Shown: positions 33,290-46,800, counted from the stretch's first letter. The stretch: 64,000 nt of DNA from Monocercomonoides exilis (GCA_001643675.2 LSRY02000029.1:744001-808000), one strand, 5' to 3'. Notes: generated from the letters alone by a model not told the origin. Program-made: numbers and translations.

Positions 33290-36200
33290 ATGAAAATTCA
33301 GCCAAAACTGAATTCCATGCTTATATGGAGTATGTGGATGTTGCTTTTGGTAAAATCCTGTGTATCACATGAAATGCATATGCGCAACCAAGACAGAATA
33401 GAGAGCACAATTTCAAGAACGAAAATATTTGCACATTTTTGTTTTGAAAATTCGACTGTTTTAGTTTGGAATAATGCTATTCGGAGCTACGGCAGCGAAA
33501 ATACTGCTATTGAGCAAAGTAAGGGGAACATGGAGCTTCAAAATTGTGAAATCACAGAGCGAGGTGTTGGGGAAGAATGCTTTATAAAAACAGACAGCGA
33601 TATCAGGCTAAGGAACGTTTCATTCGAGCAAAGACATTTATATCATTTACCACATATTTTAATGGCACAGCTTTTTGGAGAATGTGGAAATATATATGAC
33701 TGAGTGCGCATTTAAAGGGCTTTCTCATAAGTTTTGTTTTCCATTTATGTTTTTTGGACAGCTATCGTCAGCGAGCATTTATTATTCACAATTCAGCAAC
33801 ATTACCACGAATGACGAAAGGGAAAAAGGAAGAAGAACTTTCATTAACTCTTCTGAACAACTGAGCAAGAGAACTACAGTTATATCATTGGGGCTTCATA
33901 ACAGCTTGATTGAAAGGACGAAGCAAGTTGGACGCAAATGGCTTTTTGCAGGAATATGCGAACCAAGCTACAGTATGGATTGCAGCAATTGCTCAGTAAC
34001 TGGAGCAAAGGTAGAAATGGGATTTGAGTCAAATATGGATTTCATCTGCTGTGAAAATAGGAATTCTTGCTTAAAGGGGAGATTTAAATCAGTCACATTC
34101 TCAAATGCAAGTATGCAGAAAATAGGAGCTGGGCTTGTTGCGTGGGGAGGGAGAGATGGAAGCTATCTGGAGCTTTCAGATTGTCAGTTTATTGCATGTA
34201 ATTCAAGAGACTCTGGGGAATGTGTAAATTTTGTAAATGGGTCAATGATGGAGATTATAAACACGTCCTTTACGAACATTACAGCGGAACGACCGTTTAA
34301 ATGGAATGGAGGAGCTGTGCGTGCGATCGGAAAGAGGTGCAAAGTGACTTTGAGCAAGAGTGTGTTTACAGAGAGCATAAGCTGGTAAAGCTCGATGGGT
34401 GGTGCAGCAGGATTTATTGTACATTCAGGAGAAGTCAATGTTATCGAATGCATATTTATAAATTGTCGCGAGGAGATTATACAAAACAGCGATGAGAAAG
34501 ATGCGGAGGGAAAAGAGAAATTGTACAAAGGTGGAGGTGGAGGAATTTGTTTTTTGGGATTGAAAAGAGATGCTAAGATAAGGATTTTGAATTGCGAATT
34601 TGCAGATTGCACAAGTTCACTTTGCGGTGGTGCATTATATTTTGGAAGGGGAAATGGAGTAGCATGGAATGTTACGATCAAAAGCTCAGCGTTCATCGGA
34701 TATGCATCTTTGATGGATTATGGAGAGGACGTCTTTTGGAATGCAGGCTCTGAACAGGGATTTAAAATAGAGAATTGTGCGTCTCGGACAAGAGAAGGCA
34801 GAGACAGAGAGGTGGACATTTGGGGCCCATTCATGAGAAGCAGGGCAGGATTAACAGATGAGACAGCTTATGTGAGCGCTTCAGGGTCTGATGGTGCAAG
34901 CTGCGGAGGAAGCGACGCGACTGCATGTCTCACAATTTCGTATGTGCTTACAACTCTTGCATCTTCAACGACAGTGAGTAGAGTTGTTCTTGTCGGAGCG
35001 AGGCAGGAACAGCAAAGATACAAAATAAATCTGACTCAAGAAACGAAGATTGGATGTGCAAGCGATAAGACGGCACAACCGATGAATGTTAGTGCAGATC
35101 CATTTGGAGGCTATGCTGTGATAAATTGCAGCTTGACTGTGGAGAACGTGGAGTATGAGATTATCGATTTGGAAGGAGATCTGTTTTATATTGGAGAAAT
35201 GAATGGAAAGCTGTATCTAACAAACATTACAACGCAATTTGTTGGAGGATTCGATCCAATGGTGTATGCGCTTGTTCGATTTGAGGGAAATACATTGGAA
35301 ATGGTCTCATGTGTTGTGAATTTGTTCAGTTTGTCGAATGTGCCAATCGTAACTAATGCAACATTACCTTCGTCGTTACCTTCTCGAAGCATACTGATGA
35401 AGAACGTCGCATTTTCGAAAGTGAGTTGCAGCAAGGCACAAAGATCATTGCTTACCGTTCCAAAGTGTACGTCTCTGACCTTGAACAATTGCTCATTCAG
35501 CAACGTGTCGTCGACAAACTGCGCAACAGGGGGAGCACTACGAGTAGAGATTAACAGAAGCGATCCCGTACGAATCATCGATACGAACTTTTCATTGTGC
35601 TCAGCCATCCACAGCACAGACACAACAAAGGGAGGCGGCTTGTACTTGCTTTTAACTGTTGCAGGGGATGTAGAATTCACAAATCCGACGTTCGCGAGCA
35701 ACAACGCGGCTGTGGGGAAGGATGTGTTTGTAACATGCGACCTTGCTGATGAAAACAAAACATATATTTATATAATTCTTTCTGAGTAATATGACTACAA
35801 CGATACAAATTGGTGTACTTACGAGACTTCAGCAGGATTTTATGAAGGAGAATTCAAGCCTCTGTTGGTGTTTGGCGTGAGCAAGGCTATGGTAGATGCA
35901 TCTGGAGCAGACACAAAAGCGTGCGGAAAGGAAAGCAGCCCATGCAGTTCGTTGAAGCAGGCATTGAACAGATTGAAACCACCAGAGGATGAACCACCAA
36001 CAGGCGACGGACAGCTATATAAACCCGAACTTACAGTAGACGTAGTATCAGAAGTGAATCTATCTGAGAGCGTGCGAATGGTATCGACAAAGGCTGATGG
36101 GGTATCAGTTGGACGGGGTGGAATTATGTTTGCGGAAGGAGCAGGCGTAGGAGCTGAGTGGATACGGTGCGAAGTTGCTGCGGAATTCTCAATGCTGAAG

Positions 36201-38038
36201 CTTTCTTTTGAGGCAGGTGCAGACTTTGGCGAAAAGACTTTTATTGCATTTGAAGGCAGTAGGCTGAAAAGCTGTCTTGTGCTTCGCTCATGCGAAGTGA
36301 TCGGACATCCTTCTGCAGCTGATAGCACGATGTTTATGGGAAGTGCTCTGGTGCAGATTGTATCAGGGGTGCTAATAGTGGAAGGATGCACTTTCAATTC
36401 CCTTCGAACAAAGAGCGTTCTTCTTGATTGCGCTGGTGCAAATTCAGTATCTTTTAAGACATCTTCGTTTCGTTCGATGGCTGTTGGTCTGCCTGTGCTT
36501 CGCGGAGGTGCTGGAGGAGCATCTGTGATTCTGTCTGGGTGCAACTTCAGGAATGAGAGTGCTGTGCACAGCGAGGGTAGCTCAAGCAGTGTGCCAGTGA
36601 TTGCAGAGATTGATGGCTCAGGGAGTGTTAGATTGTTGTCTGTGAGCTGCTCGGACTGTAGCGTTGAGGCAGATGATGGAACGTTAGTCACTTTTGAGTC
36701 ATCAAATTTTGCAATGGAAAGCTGCGACTTTAATGGAAAAATAACATCTGCATCAATATCTTCATCTTATTCAACTCTCAGTAGTTCTTTGCTTTCGTCT
36801 TCGATTCCCTCGCTGTCTCCATTCACTATCAAGTCAAATGCCAATCCATGGTTTTTACCAGAGCAAGTGTGCGCGCGGAACGGCTCGATGGTTAAAGTGA
36901 AATCGAGCGGAGGTGCAATCAAAAACACCACATTTTCGAACTCAACATATGGAGCACTGTCTGTTCATGAAAGAAATATTGAGCTTCAGGAGATGAAGTT
37001 TGTTTCGAACTGGCCGAGAGAATTTGGGATGAGAACCACAGCGAGACGGAATGTTCTGTTCCGCTCATCGTCAATACGACTTGCCAGCCAGCTGAATGGG
37101 AGACAGGAAGCGCAGAGCAGACAGATGGGCAGAGGCGGTTAGGATCGATGTGGTTTTGGGAAGACAACTGCACCACAGAAGCAGGAGGTGAGACAGGCAT
37201 ATGCAATCTTTTCCAGCCTAATTTAATGTCTGTGAAGGCAGATATCAAGGAAGCGAAGATGAAGCTCCGCTTCAATGGAACAGATTTTTTCCCTTGCCGG
37301 CTGGGATTTTCTGTGAGCATCAAGCGAATTGGTAACACGTGGAAAGAGAAAGAGTTCGAGTTGGACATGATAGAAAATGAGACAAGTGCGGTTGGAGCAT
37401 TCGATCTGGACTTTTTGGACCCATCACGCTCATCTGACAAGTTGGAGGTGTGTTTGATGGCTGTAGGAAGCGGCGGTGGTGTTGAGGGCAGCAGCAGAAT
37501 AGGAACATCGCAATGGCTGAGCTTCAGCATAGCCAAAGACGAACCTTCGATTACCAATGGAACAAAAGCGGATGATGCGGAAGCTAAAAAAGAAGCAGAG
37601 GAGAAGAAAGCAAAAACTATTGTTATTGTTTGTTTTTCGATGGCTGGACTGTTTCTTGCTGTTTCTTTCGGGCTGATTGTGTACGTGGTGTTAATAGCAT
37701 CCCGCACAAATAAAATGAAAAAGCAACTGGAGGAAGGAAGCAGCATGAAGAGCAGAAGAAAGAAAAAAAGAAAGAGAGTTTCCGTTGAATCAGGGAAAAC
37801 TGGAGAAAATACAGATCAGAAAAAACCAGAAGAAAGCTTAAAATATGAAGAGCTACTTAATGATTACATGCTCCAATCTTTATCGATTTCTCCATTTGCA
37901 ATAACTAAATCATTTTCATTGTTGTCATCATCCTCAACTTCCCCAACTCCCTCAACTTCCTCTACTTCCTCTTCTTCCTCTTCTTCATTTCGCACAGCAT
38001 CGCCATTATCATCGAATAGCTTAATGAATTCTCCATAA
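33290..38038 (+). pseudogene. Broken gene for a large secreted beta-helix, single-TM surface protein
   Basis: The sequence begins with a signal-peptide-like start (LIWSMWMLLLVKSCVS). It then runs as repeated beta-helix rungs with motifs such as NCEFADC and GGALYFG, two linkers of the type AYVSASGSDGASCGG (about 34,868 and 35,880), and a membrane helix at about 37,615-37,695 followed by a basic, then Ser/Thr-rich cytoplasmic tail. The layout is that of Pmp-like parallel beta-helix surface proteins. Reading needs a frame change at about 33,640-33,675 and another at about 37,015-37,035 (Cys-rich TECSVPLIVNTTCQPAEW is in the new frame). There are TAA codons in frame near 34,386 and at 35,787-35,789. 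No suitable introns explain these. About 1,580 codons are otherwise well kept, so inactivation is recent or the breaks are tolerated. Confidence 0.72.
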
Positions 38039-39236
38039 ACCGAATTTGGATAATTTTACCTGATTGGTTCTTTATTGAAAGAATTGATTGCTTTTAAAAG
38101 CTGCTTTTTAGTACATTACCTGTGCTGCTATTAATATTTTTAATTATGTTTTATTTAATGGAATTGTTGGAATTATCACTGATTTGTTTGTCGAAATAAA
38201 TAATATTAACTAAGATTGTTAACTTTAACGTTGAACACATTTTTTCCAGATACGTGCTGTTATTGTCTTTTTTTAACATTTAGGATTCCAGAATACATCT
38301 CAAGTTAAGTGCTTTACACTTTCATTCAATATGTAATGTTTTGCTTATCATTTATAAGTTCAGATCTTGATATATGCTTTTGCTTTCCTTATTAAACTTT
38401 TTTTCCCACATTTTATTTACCAATAAGTTGAAATCCTATACTGTTTATTTATTTGATGAATGCTATATTTTTTTATTTTTAACTATAAAAATGTATTTTG
38501 ACTTTGAACAAAGGAACAATTTTTATCAATATTTATTAATCGATTGATTTGTCATTTAAGTTTCGTTTATCTGCTATTAGATTTCTTCATTGTTTCATTG
38601 CATTGAATACATCGATTTATATGTAATTTTTGATTCCTTTTCATTTTTCCTCTCATGGATTGACACATATTTTTAATGTTTTTAATTTGCCTTTTTGATA
38701 ATAATTCATTTTTCTGAAAAAAGAAAAAAATAAAAATAAGAAACGATCAGTTTTTGGACTTACAATTTCTATTTGCTTGTTTTTTCAAAAAATTATGAAG
38801 GCAAACATTTTTAAAGAAGAATACTATTTTATTATTATGATTTTCAAACACTCATTTTTTGTAAGAGATTCCATCAACAGGCAAAAATCGTGTACGATTA
38901 ACCAAAAGTTGTTAATTATTTCACAAATCAAAAAAATATGAACCGCTTTTTTAAAAATCACATTCTTTTGAAATAGAGGAATAGTGCTTAATTTTCTTTC
39001 TACCTACGCAAAAGAAGTTCATATTTCTTTCTTTCTTTCTTTTTCTCAGGCAAATAAGCTTTGTTGCAATTAAATAGTTCAAAAAAGTTCAATCAAGATG
39101 TAATTGATGATGATGACACTTTGTTTACATTTATTATGTTCTTTTCAGAATGAATGTATTGAAGTTAGCAAACAAAAACAAATATGAAAAACATGCATTG
39201 CAATAATAAAACAATAGAATTTTTATACGTGACGTT
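38039..39236. other. AT-rich spacer between convergent genes
   Basis: About 1.2 kb between the surface-protein pseudogene (+) and p23 (-). No coding frame, RNA or repeat stood out. Confidence 0.5.
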
Positions 39237-39741
39237 TCAATTATCATCACTTTCAGGATCCTCCGGGTCAGGAACTTCAAATGGAAAATCAACTCCAGGA
39301 ATCTCAGGATCGTCTTCTTCACGCCATTTATCCCAATCAATTTTAATATTATTTAATTTTCCTTCTTTATTCAATCTTGGCCACCATTTTTCTTCCTTTT
39401 TCATTATAAACAAAGAAACTCCACGTGCTGTAACATTCATTTTATAATTATCTGAATCAATTTCGTCGTATAAATCCAAAACAAAATCAAATCTATCCCT
39501 ACTTGAATCGCCAATTGCAGTAAAGTGGATAGAAGTGCTTGTTACCTGAATATTTGCTGTTTCCTTTTCAAGACTTGGTAAAACGTAAGAAAGGAATAAA
39601 TGCGTATGCCGTTGTGCCCAATTTATATCTGGCTTTCTGCATCTTTAAAATAAAATATATGTAATAAGAAATGAAGGGTAAAAATGATCATGCACATTTT
39701 AATACGAAATAAAATCAAAGAATTAATACTCACTTTTCCAT
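39237..39741 (-). CDS. p23-type Hsp90 co-chaperone (CS domain)
   Basis: Two exons: an 8-nt first exon (39734-39741) and 39237-39642, separated by a 91-nt GT-AG intron, giving 137 residues. The CS-domain beta sandwich covers roughly residues 5-105 (PDINWAQRHTHLFLSYVLP, then IHFTAIGDS), followed by the p23 signature EKWWPRLNKEGK and IKIDWDKWREEDDPE, and an acidic tail ending in DPESDDN. Animal p23/PTGES3 and yeast Sba1 share this layout; they bind ATP-bound Hsp90 in the cytosol and slow ATP turnover. The WPRL and DWDKW motifs distinguish p23 from other CS proteins. Its start codon lies 41 bp from the start of the divergent coiled-coil gene. Confidence 0.87.
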
Positions 39742-39782
39742 TATTGAAAAATATAATGGTGTAGATCATGGAATAATTATTA
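39742..39782. promoter_or_regulatory. 41-bp shared start region of two divergent genes
   Basis: Only 41 bp separate the ATG of p23 (minus) from the ATG of the coiled-coil gene (plus). Both core promoters or both 5' leaders must fit here or overlap the genes. The sequence is AT-rich and I recognise no motif. It is inferred from the gene models and not from a known element. Confidence 0.45.
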
Positions 39783-41266
39783 ATGATTGCAGATGATAAA
39801 GAAAGTTTTCAATCATTGAAAGATGAAATTTCGCCATCAAAAATAATAAAACAGCTGAAGCATTCCAACGAAGAACTAACATTTCAAATAGAGGAGAGAA
39901 AGCGAAGAGAAAAAAAATTATTACGTTCCTTACAAGAGAAAAATGACCATATAGCAAAACTTTCAGTGTGAAAGCGCATATTTTATAATGTTAATCCTGC
40001 AATAATATTTATTCTTTTTTAAAGGATGAACTCGAAAAATTGAAATCTCAACAATATTCTTCAAATATATTAGCGTATAATGAGCAGACAAAAACAACAA
40101 GAATGTTGCCTGGAAATGGAATTAGTGGAAAAGCAAAACAACGCATTAGCCAAGATCTTATCGAGCTTCAAGAAGGAGTTATTCATTCTCGAACTCAAGT
40201 GAAAAGAATCCAAGATTCTATTTTGCGAGATGAAGTTTCCTCAAGAAACGTTTTTTCTGTTGACAATCCTTTAGTTGCTGTTTCTCTCCAAAAGCTTTCA
40301 ACCGAATTATCAAAAGAAAGGCACCGTAACGAAGTTCTTCAATCAACAAACAAAGGTTTTAGTCTTTTTTGAACCATATGAAATTTCACTGATTGTTTAT
40401 AAATCGATAAAATAGAACTTAAAGAACTTGCTGTAATTGCGGTTCGTGAATGCTCAAAATTGCGTGAGAGAGTCATTCATTTTGCTCAAAAAGCTCTGGC
40501 AGTTGAAAAATCTGCGCCTGTTGTATCAATTGAACGATCGATAAATCTCACTTCAGAAAGAATTACTCCTCGAAAAAGAAGAGAAGAAGAATTTAAGAAA
40601 TTGGAAACTCGTTCTATTAAAAAAAAGAGGAAAACATTTAACGAACAAAACCAAGACTTTATTTCAAGTTCCATGAGAAGCGAATTTGCAGGTATTACGC
40701 CTCGCCAAGAACAATTGGAAAGAAATGATTCGAAAGAAATTGATTACGAAGATGTTCCAAAAGCTGACTCTCCTCCATCAGTTCAGACACCGGCTCGCCC
40801 CGAGCGTTATATTTCACCTTCAATGAGCCATTCACAGAAGATTCTTTCGTCTAATATTTATTCTCCAGAAAGCTCTTCTCATTCCCCGTTGCAACTCTCT
40901 CCAAAGGCATCAGATACAGAAAGAGATATTTTTAGTGCAGAAGAAAGCAAAGCTGAATCTTTCCCTTTCGCTTCAACGTTGCAAACTACACACTCACAAC
41001 CTCTTTTCCATGTGAATGATTCGAATGAGTTACAAACTATTCAAGAAACATTTCCTGTTTTCGAACAAAAGGATGAGCAGGAAAATGAGCAAGAAACTTC
41101 CCAAGAAAAGGGACAATTCACGGAAAGTGAGACTACACAGAAACCACTTGCTTCACTGCGTCAAACACCTCGATATCAAGAAAGAAACGAAAGTTTCAAA
41201 TCTGAAAGAAAACCAATTTCCGCAAAAAAACCTTCTTCTGCAAGGACTGAAAAGGTGAAACAGTAA
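39783..41266 (+). CDS. Coiled-coil protein with Ser/Lys-rich tail, unassigned
   Basis: Three exons (39783-39965, 40025-40355, 40416-41266) give 454 residues. The first 190 residues are strongly heptad-like (SKIIKQLKHSNEELTFQIEE; LSTELSKERHRNEVLQSTNK; VRECSKLRERVIHFAQKAL), and the rest is charged and Ser/Gln/Glu-rich with SP/TP sites. I do not recognise a family; a cytoskeletal, centrosomal or chromatin scaffold would fit, but nothing decides it. The 3' end is open to doubt: a GT lies at 41255 and an AG at 41293-41294, and an open frame of about 38 codons (with KKLRNYEKMQKDLLFAQTIL) extends to 41,412, though the phase does not fit that splice. Confidence 0.6.
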
Positions 41267-41668
41267 CAAGGAAACGCATACTTTAATATTGCAGATAAAA
41301 CCAAATTTTTATTTCCATCAAAAATTTCATTTATCAAAAAATTAAGAAATTATGAAAAAATGCAAAAAGATTTGTTGTTTGCGCAAACAATACTGCGAAA
41401 GCAAGAAATATAATCGACGCATCGCTATAAAGTATTTTTTAAAAAGAAAATTATTTGATTAGTTTTTTCTTTTTGTTAATAAAAATATTTGTTTAATTCA
41501 CCCTTTATAACTTATCAAAAAGCAAATTTTTGGTTTTGTTCTTTATTTTGATTTTTAATTTTCCAAAGAAAGTTGAAATTAGTGTGTCTGTTTACAAAAT
41601 TTAACCTTTTTCTGAAAAATCTGTAATACAATTTGTTTTTCATTTTTTCATTAAAAATTGAAATCCAG
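41267..41668. other. Spacer with a possible unplaced exon
   Basis: Contains an open, helical-looking frame at about 41,293-41,412 that might be a last exon of the preceding gene. The rest is AT-rich and must include the promoter of the next gene. Confidence 0.35.
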
Positions 41669-43846
41669 ATGGAAACTGAAGAGGCTGACCGTATAATAAT
41701 CAGAGAAATGCTTGAGTATCTGGCAACTTCGCCTTCGTTTGATGGAATTGATACATCAACATTTTTATCGACGACTGTTCCAAGCTGTTCGTCTCGTCTT
41801 TGCCATCAAGAAGGAAAGTCATCTTTACGTTTCCCTTTTACGTTAACAGAATTTTTAATGCCTAAGAAGCGATCGACAAAACATAATCTATCACCTTCTT
41901 CATGTTCATCAAGACACTTTGCTTCAAAAAACGAATTTAAACCACCTTTTTCTGTTTTGTCTCAGCTTGATGATGTCTTTGCAGAAGAACTTAACTCTCA
42001 TGGAGCGTGGGGATCAACTTTGCTTTTGATTTTATTTGCTTGCGCATCTCCCCTTTCGCAACAATATATCAAAGACCAGGCCTTGAGAAGCATTATGCAA
42101 CTTTTTCTTCATTCAACACTTCCAGATGAAAAAGTTGATGTTCTTATATGCTTATGCTGTTGGATAGAATTAAAATTAAGGGCTGTTGAAGAGCAGAGCA
42201 ATGAAGAATCAACAAGTTCCAGTCAGGAAAAAGGGAACGACTGGAGAAGTCGCAGCAGCATCGATGCAGAAAGAGGAGAATTGAAGGAGTCTGCTGGGTA
42301 TTCGAATCAGTTTCCAGCCCGACCGATTCGCACAGCCACTGCAAGTCGGAGCGCTAAGGCACCCTTATTTGCACCAACATCTCCGCCTGCTCCAATCTCA
42401 CCTTCTTCGAATGCACACTCCAGGTCGATGTCGCAGAACTCGCCGCAGCTTCTCCATCAGCCACAGCCACCCGACGGAGCCTCAGTTGCCTCGTTTGGCT
42501 CGCTCATTGTGCGCCGTGCGAAGACCTCTCAGCAGCAGACACGCGGCGCACCAGAAGGCGGTGGGCCGAGCTATTCGCAGCGGCGCATGGCGAACTCCTC
42601 GTCTTCTGCTTCGTTCATTTCATCTTCGACTTCTGCGCCGTTTCCTTCGAATGCACCCAAAGCATCTGCCCCGCTGCCTTCATCGACATCCTTCAGTTCC
42701 TCCTCCTCATTTTTGAGGCCTCTCTCTTCTGCAATCTCATTCCGCCAGACATCTCCATCCACTCCTCAGACGCTTACACCTTCACTTGCCTCATCTTCTT
42801 TTGACAGCCAGTCATCTCCTTCTGCTTCTTCTTCTTCCTCTTCCTCTTTCAGTATTTCCATTGCAACTCCGCTCTTTCTCACAAACGAGTGCCATGCTGT
42901 CGTTGCCTTCTTCTCCTCTCTTGCTTCCATCTCCTCCTCGTTCCGTCTGCCTGTTCTGCGCCAGTTCCTCTTCTGTCTCCTCTACATCCTCCGCCGCACC
43001 CCATTCCATGCGCCTCTGGGCTTGTCTTCTGTCTCTGTCTCTCCCTTCTGCCCTTCCTCCCTCTTTTCTCCACTTCTTCATGCTGACCCTTCGCTTGGCT
43101 GGCTGCGTTCGCTGATGATTCGGCTGCCCAATGCAGCGAGGCAGTGTGTGGCAGAAGGAGCGATGCTGAGTGGAGCAGAAGGAAGAGACACACAAAAGGA
43201 GAGCAGCAGAAATGAGAGATCTGCTTCAACTGCTTCATCATCATCTTCTTCTTCTGTGAATGCACAAGCACTGGGTGTGTTGGAAGAGCATTCAGGACAG
43301 ATTGTGCTAAGAAGAGCAGCAGCAGACGACCACAAAGACAGCGCAAAAGGAGCGAAGATTATGAAAAGGAAGAGCGAAAGAGAAAGTTCTCTGAGTGGCG
43401 CATCTTCTTCTGCCAATCAACAGAACCTTCCGCCAACCTCACTCGTCGCGCTCACCCCAACACTCATTGTGCATCTGGGCACACGCACACTCACAGAATT
43501 CTACTCACTTCTGTTTATTCCTCAATCATCATCATCATCATCTTCTTCTTCCTCCTCCTCCTCCTCTTCCTCTTCTCCTCAAACCACCCCCTCGCCTTCT
43601 CCACCTGTGCGCCACAACACATCTGCCTCTGGCCATCGCCCTTCTTCGACTGCCTCGTATTCTCCTTTTGCCTCATCTGCTGCCACACCCGTGCCCACTC
43701 GCCCTTCGCCTTTCAATCCAGTGCGCCCTTCTGCTTCTGCGTTACGCCCTTCAACTTCTTCCTCTTCCTCTCAGAACTCTGCAAATCAGTCACAGCTTCC
43801 TGTCAAAGCTAAACGATATGCGTCACAATCCAATGTGTCATCATCG

Positions 43847-43878
<32 letters not shown>

Positions 43879-46800
43879 CAAATCGTCTTCTCTTCAGCCC
43901 CGCCGCAGCAGCGAAGGCTGCCGGCTGAACACTCGTCTCTGCCGGTCGATCATCTTCTGCATCAACAGCCTCCACTGCCTCCTCTCCACCGTCGAAGGGC
44001 GCTCTCTCTTTCCGCCTCTCTCCACACAAACAGCAGAAACAGCCACAACTCGCTCGAATGAGAACACTCCGCCCACACAACATCCATCGCCTGCCAAAAG
44101 AGCACCAACATCGCCGTCGGTTGTTTGCACAGCTGCTCCTTTCACTCAGGTTGCAACACCTTCTTCATCATCGCCTTATCCAAACAAGAATGCTTCCTCG
44201 TCGTCATCATCATCATCATCTTCTTCTTCTTCTCAGTCGCAATCATCTCAGTCATCTCCTTCTCTTCCTTCCCTCTCTGCTCTGCTGGGCTCTCTCCTTC
44301 GCATTTCAGCGCTGTCTTCTGCTCTGCTCTTTCTTGTTCCTCTGCACTCGCCTTCACTCAAATTCAGTGAAAGAGACCATCTCTGGGCACTCTCCACACT
44401 TTCTATCAGATGCCTCATTCGAATCCTGCCTCTCTGCTCACACGCACTCTACGACAACACCCTCAGACAGAGTAAACTGCACAACAGCGAAGCAAACGAT
44501 ACACTCGACGAGGCAATATTCGCATCGACTCCAACCTCTCCTTCTGCTTCTTCTCCCTCTGCATCTTCTCCTTCATCAGCATCTTCTTCTTCTTCTTCTT
44601 CTTCCTCTTCCTCTTCTTCCTCCTCCTCCTCGTCTCCCTCCACTTTCCCTGATACAGATGCTGTCTTCTTCCAGACAGGCCTCTCAGAGCTGCTTGATGT
44701 GACTGCCCGTCTCATCAGCCAGCATGCCCCGCTGCTCCTCCCCTTCGACTACGATGCTCTCTACAGCGCCGGCAGAGAACGGAGAGAGACACAACGTGCT
44801 CTGCAGAGAGACAGAGGAGAAGCTGCTTGGAACACACAAAATGTGCTCGAAGTCACCCGCAGCGGGAAGAGCAGAAGCGGATGCAGAGCAGATGGATGCG
44901 GCACTTTGTGCATTGCGCCTTCACTTTATTCACAAGGGGACGATGGATATCCTTCAGACCCTTCCTCTCCATGTGCTGTGGGTGCACAGGAGAGGGCTAT
45001 GAGGCCATGGACATCTTCTTCTTCTTCTTATTCTTATTCACAATCACGCTCACACCCCCACTCCATGTCAATGACACTCTCCTCAACAACATCGTCGTCT
45101 GCAGCAGCAGCAAATGCAGCGTCGGTGGCGATTGACTTGGAGACAGACGAGGAAGAGAACGGATGGCGCACGAGGAGGCTGAGAGAGGCAAAAGACCCAA
45201 CCGATCTGGATGACCTGAGCGAGATGGATGCGAAGGACGAGGCTGGTGCAGTTGCAATGGCTCTTCTCGAGCAGTTCAAAATGGGCGGAGAACTGACTGG
45301 GAAGAGAGTGGGGAGTGGAGCTAATGCAAACACCTCTTCTTCTTCCTCTGCTAATAACTCGTCATCATCTTCTTCCCGTGATAGAAATGGCAGAAATGGA
45401 GATTCTTCATTCCTCTCTGCGTCCTCCCTTACTTCTTCAGTCACCATCGACGATCTTCTCTCACAGATCACTCCATTCATCTCCTTCCACGTGCGCTGCT
45501 TCTTGTTTGTGCATCTTGTGATGCCAACTGTTTTGACTGTCATTTTGTCGTCTTCTTTGCATTCGCCGCTTCTCCTCAGCAATTCACAGCTGATGCGGTC
45601 TGTCTCTAAAATCATCACACAAATTCAGAAACTGGGCGAAAGCTCCACAAAACTGATTAAGTTCTCTCTTTATTCATCTTCTCCTTCTCCTTCATCATCA
45701 TCTTCGTCGTCATCATCATCTTCTTCTTCATCGGACACTTCAAATTCTTCATCTCATAAGTCAGACCAATCATCATCATCATCTTCTTCTTCCTCCAACA
45801 GCTCCAAGCACTCATTCTCCTTCCCATTTTACCACCCTCTTTTCCATCTTCTTCCTGCACCTTCAAAATCCCCCATCATCCACGCCTTGCTCACCAAGCA
45901 GCGCCTCCGCTCTCAGCTACTTGCTTCCACCATTGCCTCTTCCTCCTCTTTCTCTTCCGACGCCTTCTCCTTCCCTGCAAATGCTGTTCCTTCCACACCC
46001 ACCACTGTCCGCTCCACCGTCTCTTCCTTCTCCTTCTTCAACCAGCCATATTCCTCCACCCCCACCCCGACCTCTTCTGTCTCTATCAATCCATTCACCC
46101 CCTGGCAGCACCCTTCCTTCCCCTTCATGCCTACAATGTCCCTCTCCTCCACCCTCGCTGCTGAGGCTGGCTTGGGCAGCACCTGGGCCTCCAATGCCTC
46201 TCTTTCTGGCATTTCTCATTCTCCTTCTGTCTCCTCCTTTGCGTACATGCAGCGCCCTCCCTCTCGCTCCTCTTCAGACAGAGGCATCTCTGCCTCTGGT
46301 GTTCGCCGCTCGCTGCGCATATCGTATCTGTCGATGATGGGATTAGACTCCACTTGCAACAGCGCTGCCCGGACGCCCATTCAGACACCCTCACAGACAC
46401 GCCCTGTGACGCAGAGGGAGATGCAGATGGGCGGAAGAGAAGGAAGTGGCAGCAGTTTGGCTGGCATTGGAGGAGGAGGAGGAGGTGGTGGTGTGAGTGG
46501 ATGGACATCTGCTGACAGATCGGAGATGCAGAGCAGAGAAGGAAGACAGCGCCCGTCTTCGTCTTATGGAACATTAGCTTCCAGTCGAGGAGGGGCAACT
46601 CTTTCGTCTTCAGCGTCGTTTTCATCAGCGCTCTCATCTGCAAGAGATAATCATCTGCCTCCATCAGGTGACAGAACAATTGAGATGATTCCACACAGCT
46701 CATCATCATCATCTTCTTCTTCTTCGTCACGCCGTTCACCCGAAGACGACGGGAGCATCTCGCCTCCTCTTCTTTACTCAGCCCAATCCTATCGCCGGCT

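Noticed and set aside
34383-34412. A 23-nt GT-AG intron removing the TAA near 34,386
   Set aside because: Shorter than any intron seen here, and splicing would leave the wrong frame.
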